From an uncultured Chloroflexota bacterium (GTDB lineage Bacteria > Chloroflexota > Dehalococcoidia > SAR202 > UBA11138), in NCBI GenBank assembly GCA_913046025.1, contig CAJWRP010000158.1, positions 1 through 6,016 on the forward strand: 6,016 nucleotides of DNA. The letters are read 5' to 3'. Shown piece by piece: positions 5,561 to 6,016 of the stretch. The translations under genes and the position numbers were made by a program. The notes under the pieces were generated by a model that saw nothing but the letters and a program-made list of their open reading frames with translations, was not told the DNA's origin and did no database searches. Position 1 is the first letter of the stretch. Each line of letters starts with the position of its first letter.

Positions 5561-6016
5561 CCCTTATATTTGATGTTCTCGTTCAGGCAGATGCGTATAT
5601 AGAGCTCACCGTATTCGCTTTTGAAAGACGTGAGGATTTGCATACCTGACAGTGTGGGAATCCTGCTGTCTAAAGGCTGAATAATCAAGGGCGAACTGAT
5701 GTCGCAATCGTAGCCTTTTGCCGAAAGCTGCGTTGCAGCGTTGCCAGTAATCATGTTGGCAAGCTCCCCTAATGCCGACATAGACATATCATCAAGTTCG
5801 GTGACCGTCTCGCCTATCATGGCGCTAGCCACCGCAATCGCAGTGCCGCCGCCAAAGCCGTAAAGGACGTTGCCCTGAAGCTGGCCGCTGACACCGAGGA
5901 TGGCCGTCAAGTCTTCCGTGGTGTACTGGTGGTCGACTGCCTTGGCCCCTACGAAATTCAGTGGTGTCTGAAGCTCTTTTTCCCAGACCATTTTGGCCGG
6001 AGTTAGGAAAGCGTTT
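5557..6016 (-). CDS. CheX-like chemotaxis phosphatase (5' end outside the window)
   Basis: The product is a CheX/CheC-type protein, whose known members dephosphorylate CheY-P or related response regulators in the cytoplasm. The signature is clear: SALGELAN gives S-x3-E-x2-N, the Glu and Asn being the phosphatase residues, and a Pro follows 22 residues after the Asn (in SSPLII). Only one such motif is present, as in CheX; CheC has two. Upstream are LTAILGVSGQLQGNVLYGF and a Gly-rich helix start. An ATG at 5991 would give 144 residues, but the frame stays open upstream to the window edge (reading NAFLTPAK before that Met), and this resembles the usual CheX N-terminal helix (for example, N-x-F-L-x-x-A). 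No ribosome site precedes that ATG. I therefore treat the gene as partial. No other chemotaxis gene is visible, so the partner is unknown. Its TAA overlaps the TAG of the convergent lyase gene. Confidence 0.88.
   Translation of the reverse strand, partial: NAFLTPAKMVWEKELQTPLNFVGAKAVDHQYTTEDLTAILGVSGQLQGNVLYGFGGGTAIAVASAMIGETVTELDDMSMSALGELANMITGNAATQLSAKGYDCDISSPLIIQPLDSRIPTLSGMQILTSFKSEYGELYIRICLNENIKYKG

Overview
The window looks like an ordinary chromosomal segment of a free-living bacterium with moderate GC in its genes and AT-rich intergenic DNA. The RecA sequence, and the order recA, recX, then a CNNM/CBS-domain (CorC-like) membrane protein, suggest Chloroflexota, perhaps Dehalococcoidia or SAR202-like. 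This placement is inferred from sequence feel and was not tested by a tree. I see no mobile element, CRISPR array, tRNA or rRNA.

Left half (1-3250, minus strand): a leftward cluster runs recA (3250-2165), a factor-independent terminator (2146-2098), recX (2064-1522), a possible 39-residue small ORF that bridges the next gap (1529-1410), a CBS-domain CNNM/CorC-like membrane protein (1410-82), and possibly the first codons of another gene leaving the window at position 1. RecA carries out recombination and SOS signalling and RecX tunes RecA filaments. The terminator between them should keep RecX well below RecA.

Middle (3251-4207): a 254-base AT-rich divergent region holds a good recA promoter with an extended -10 element. 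Just upstream of that promoter is a symmetrical TTGTTC-N9-GAACAA element that could be an SOS or other operator. To its right lies a plus-strand gene for a small predicted lipoprotein. Its reading frame breaks at a run of nine C, and the natural C-terminus continues in another frame to 4028. A 179-base gap follows, with a perfect 15-bp inverted repeat that is either a terminator or an operator.

Right part (4208-6016): a 450-residue lyase of the adenylosuccinate lyase/carboxymuconate cycloisomerase family is on the plus strand, with residues that argue against calling it PurB. Its stop codon overlaps, tail to tail, the stop codon of a CheX-like chemotaxis phosphatase on the minus strand. The 5' end of that gene lies outside the window.

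I found no convincing new multi-gene system. The points most worth a second look are the poly-C frameshift in the lipoprotein gene, the perfect palindrome before the lyase gene, the recA operator candidate, and the small ORF between recX and the CBS-domain gene.
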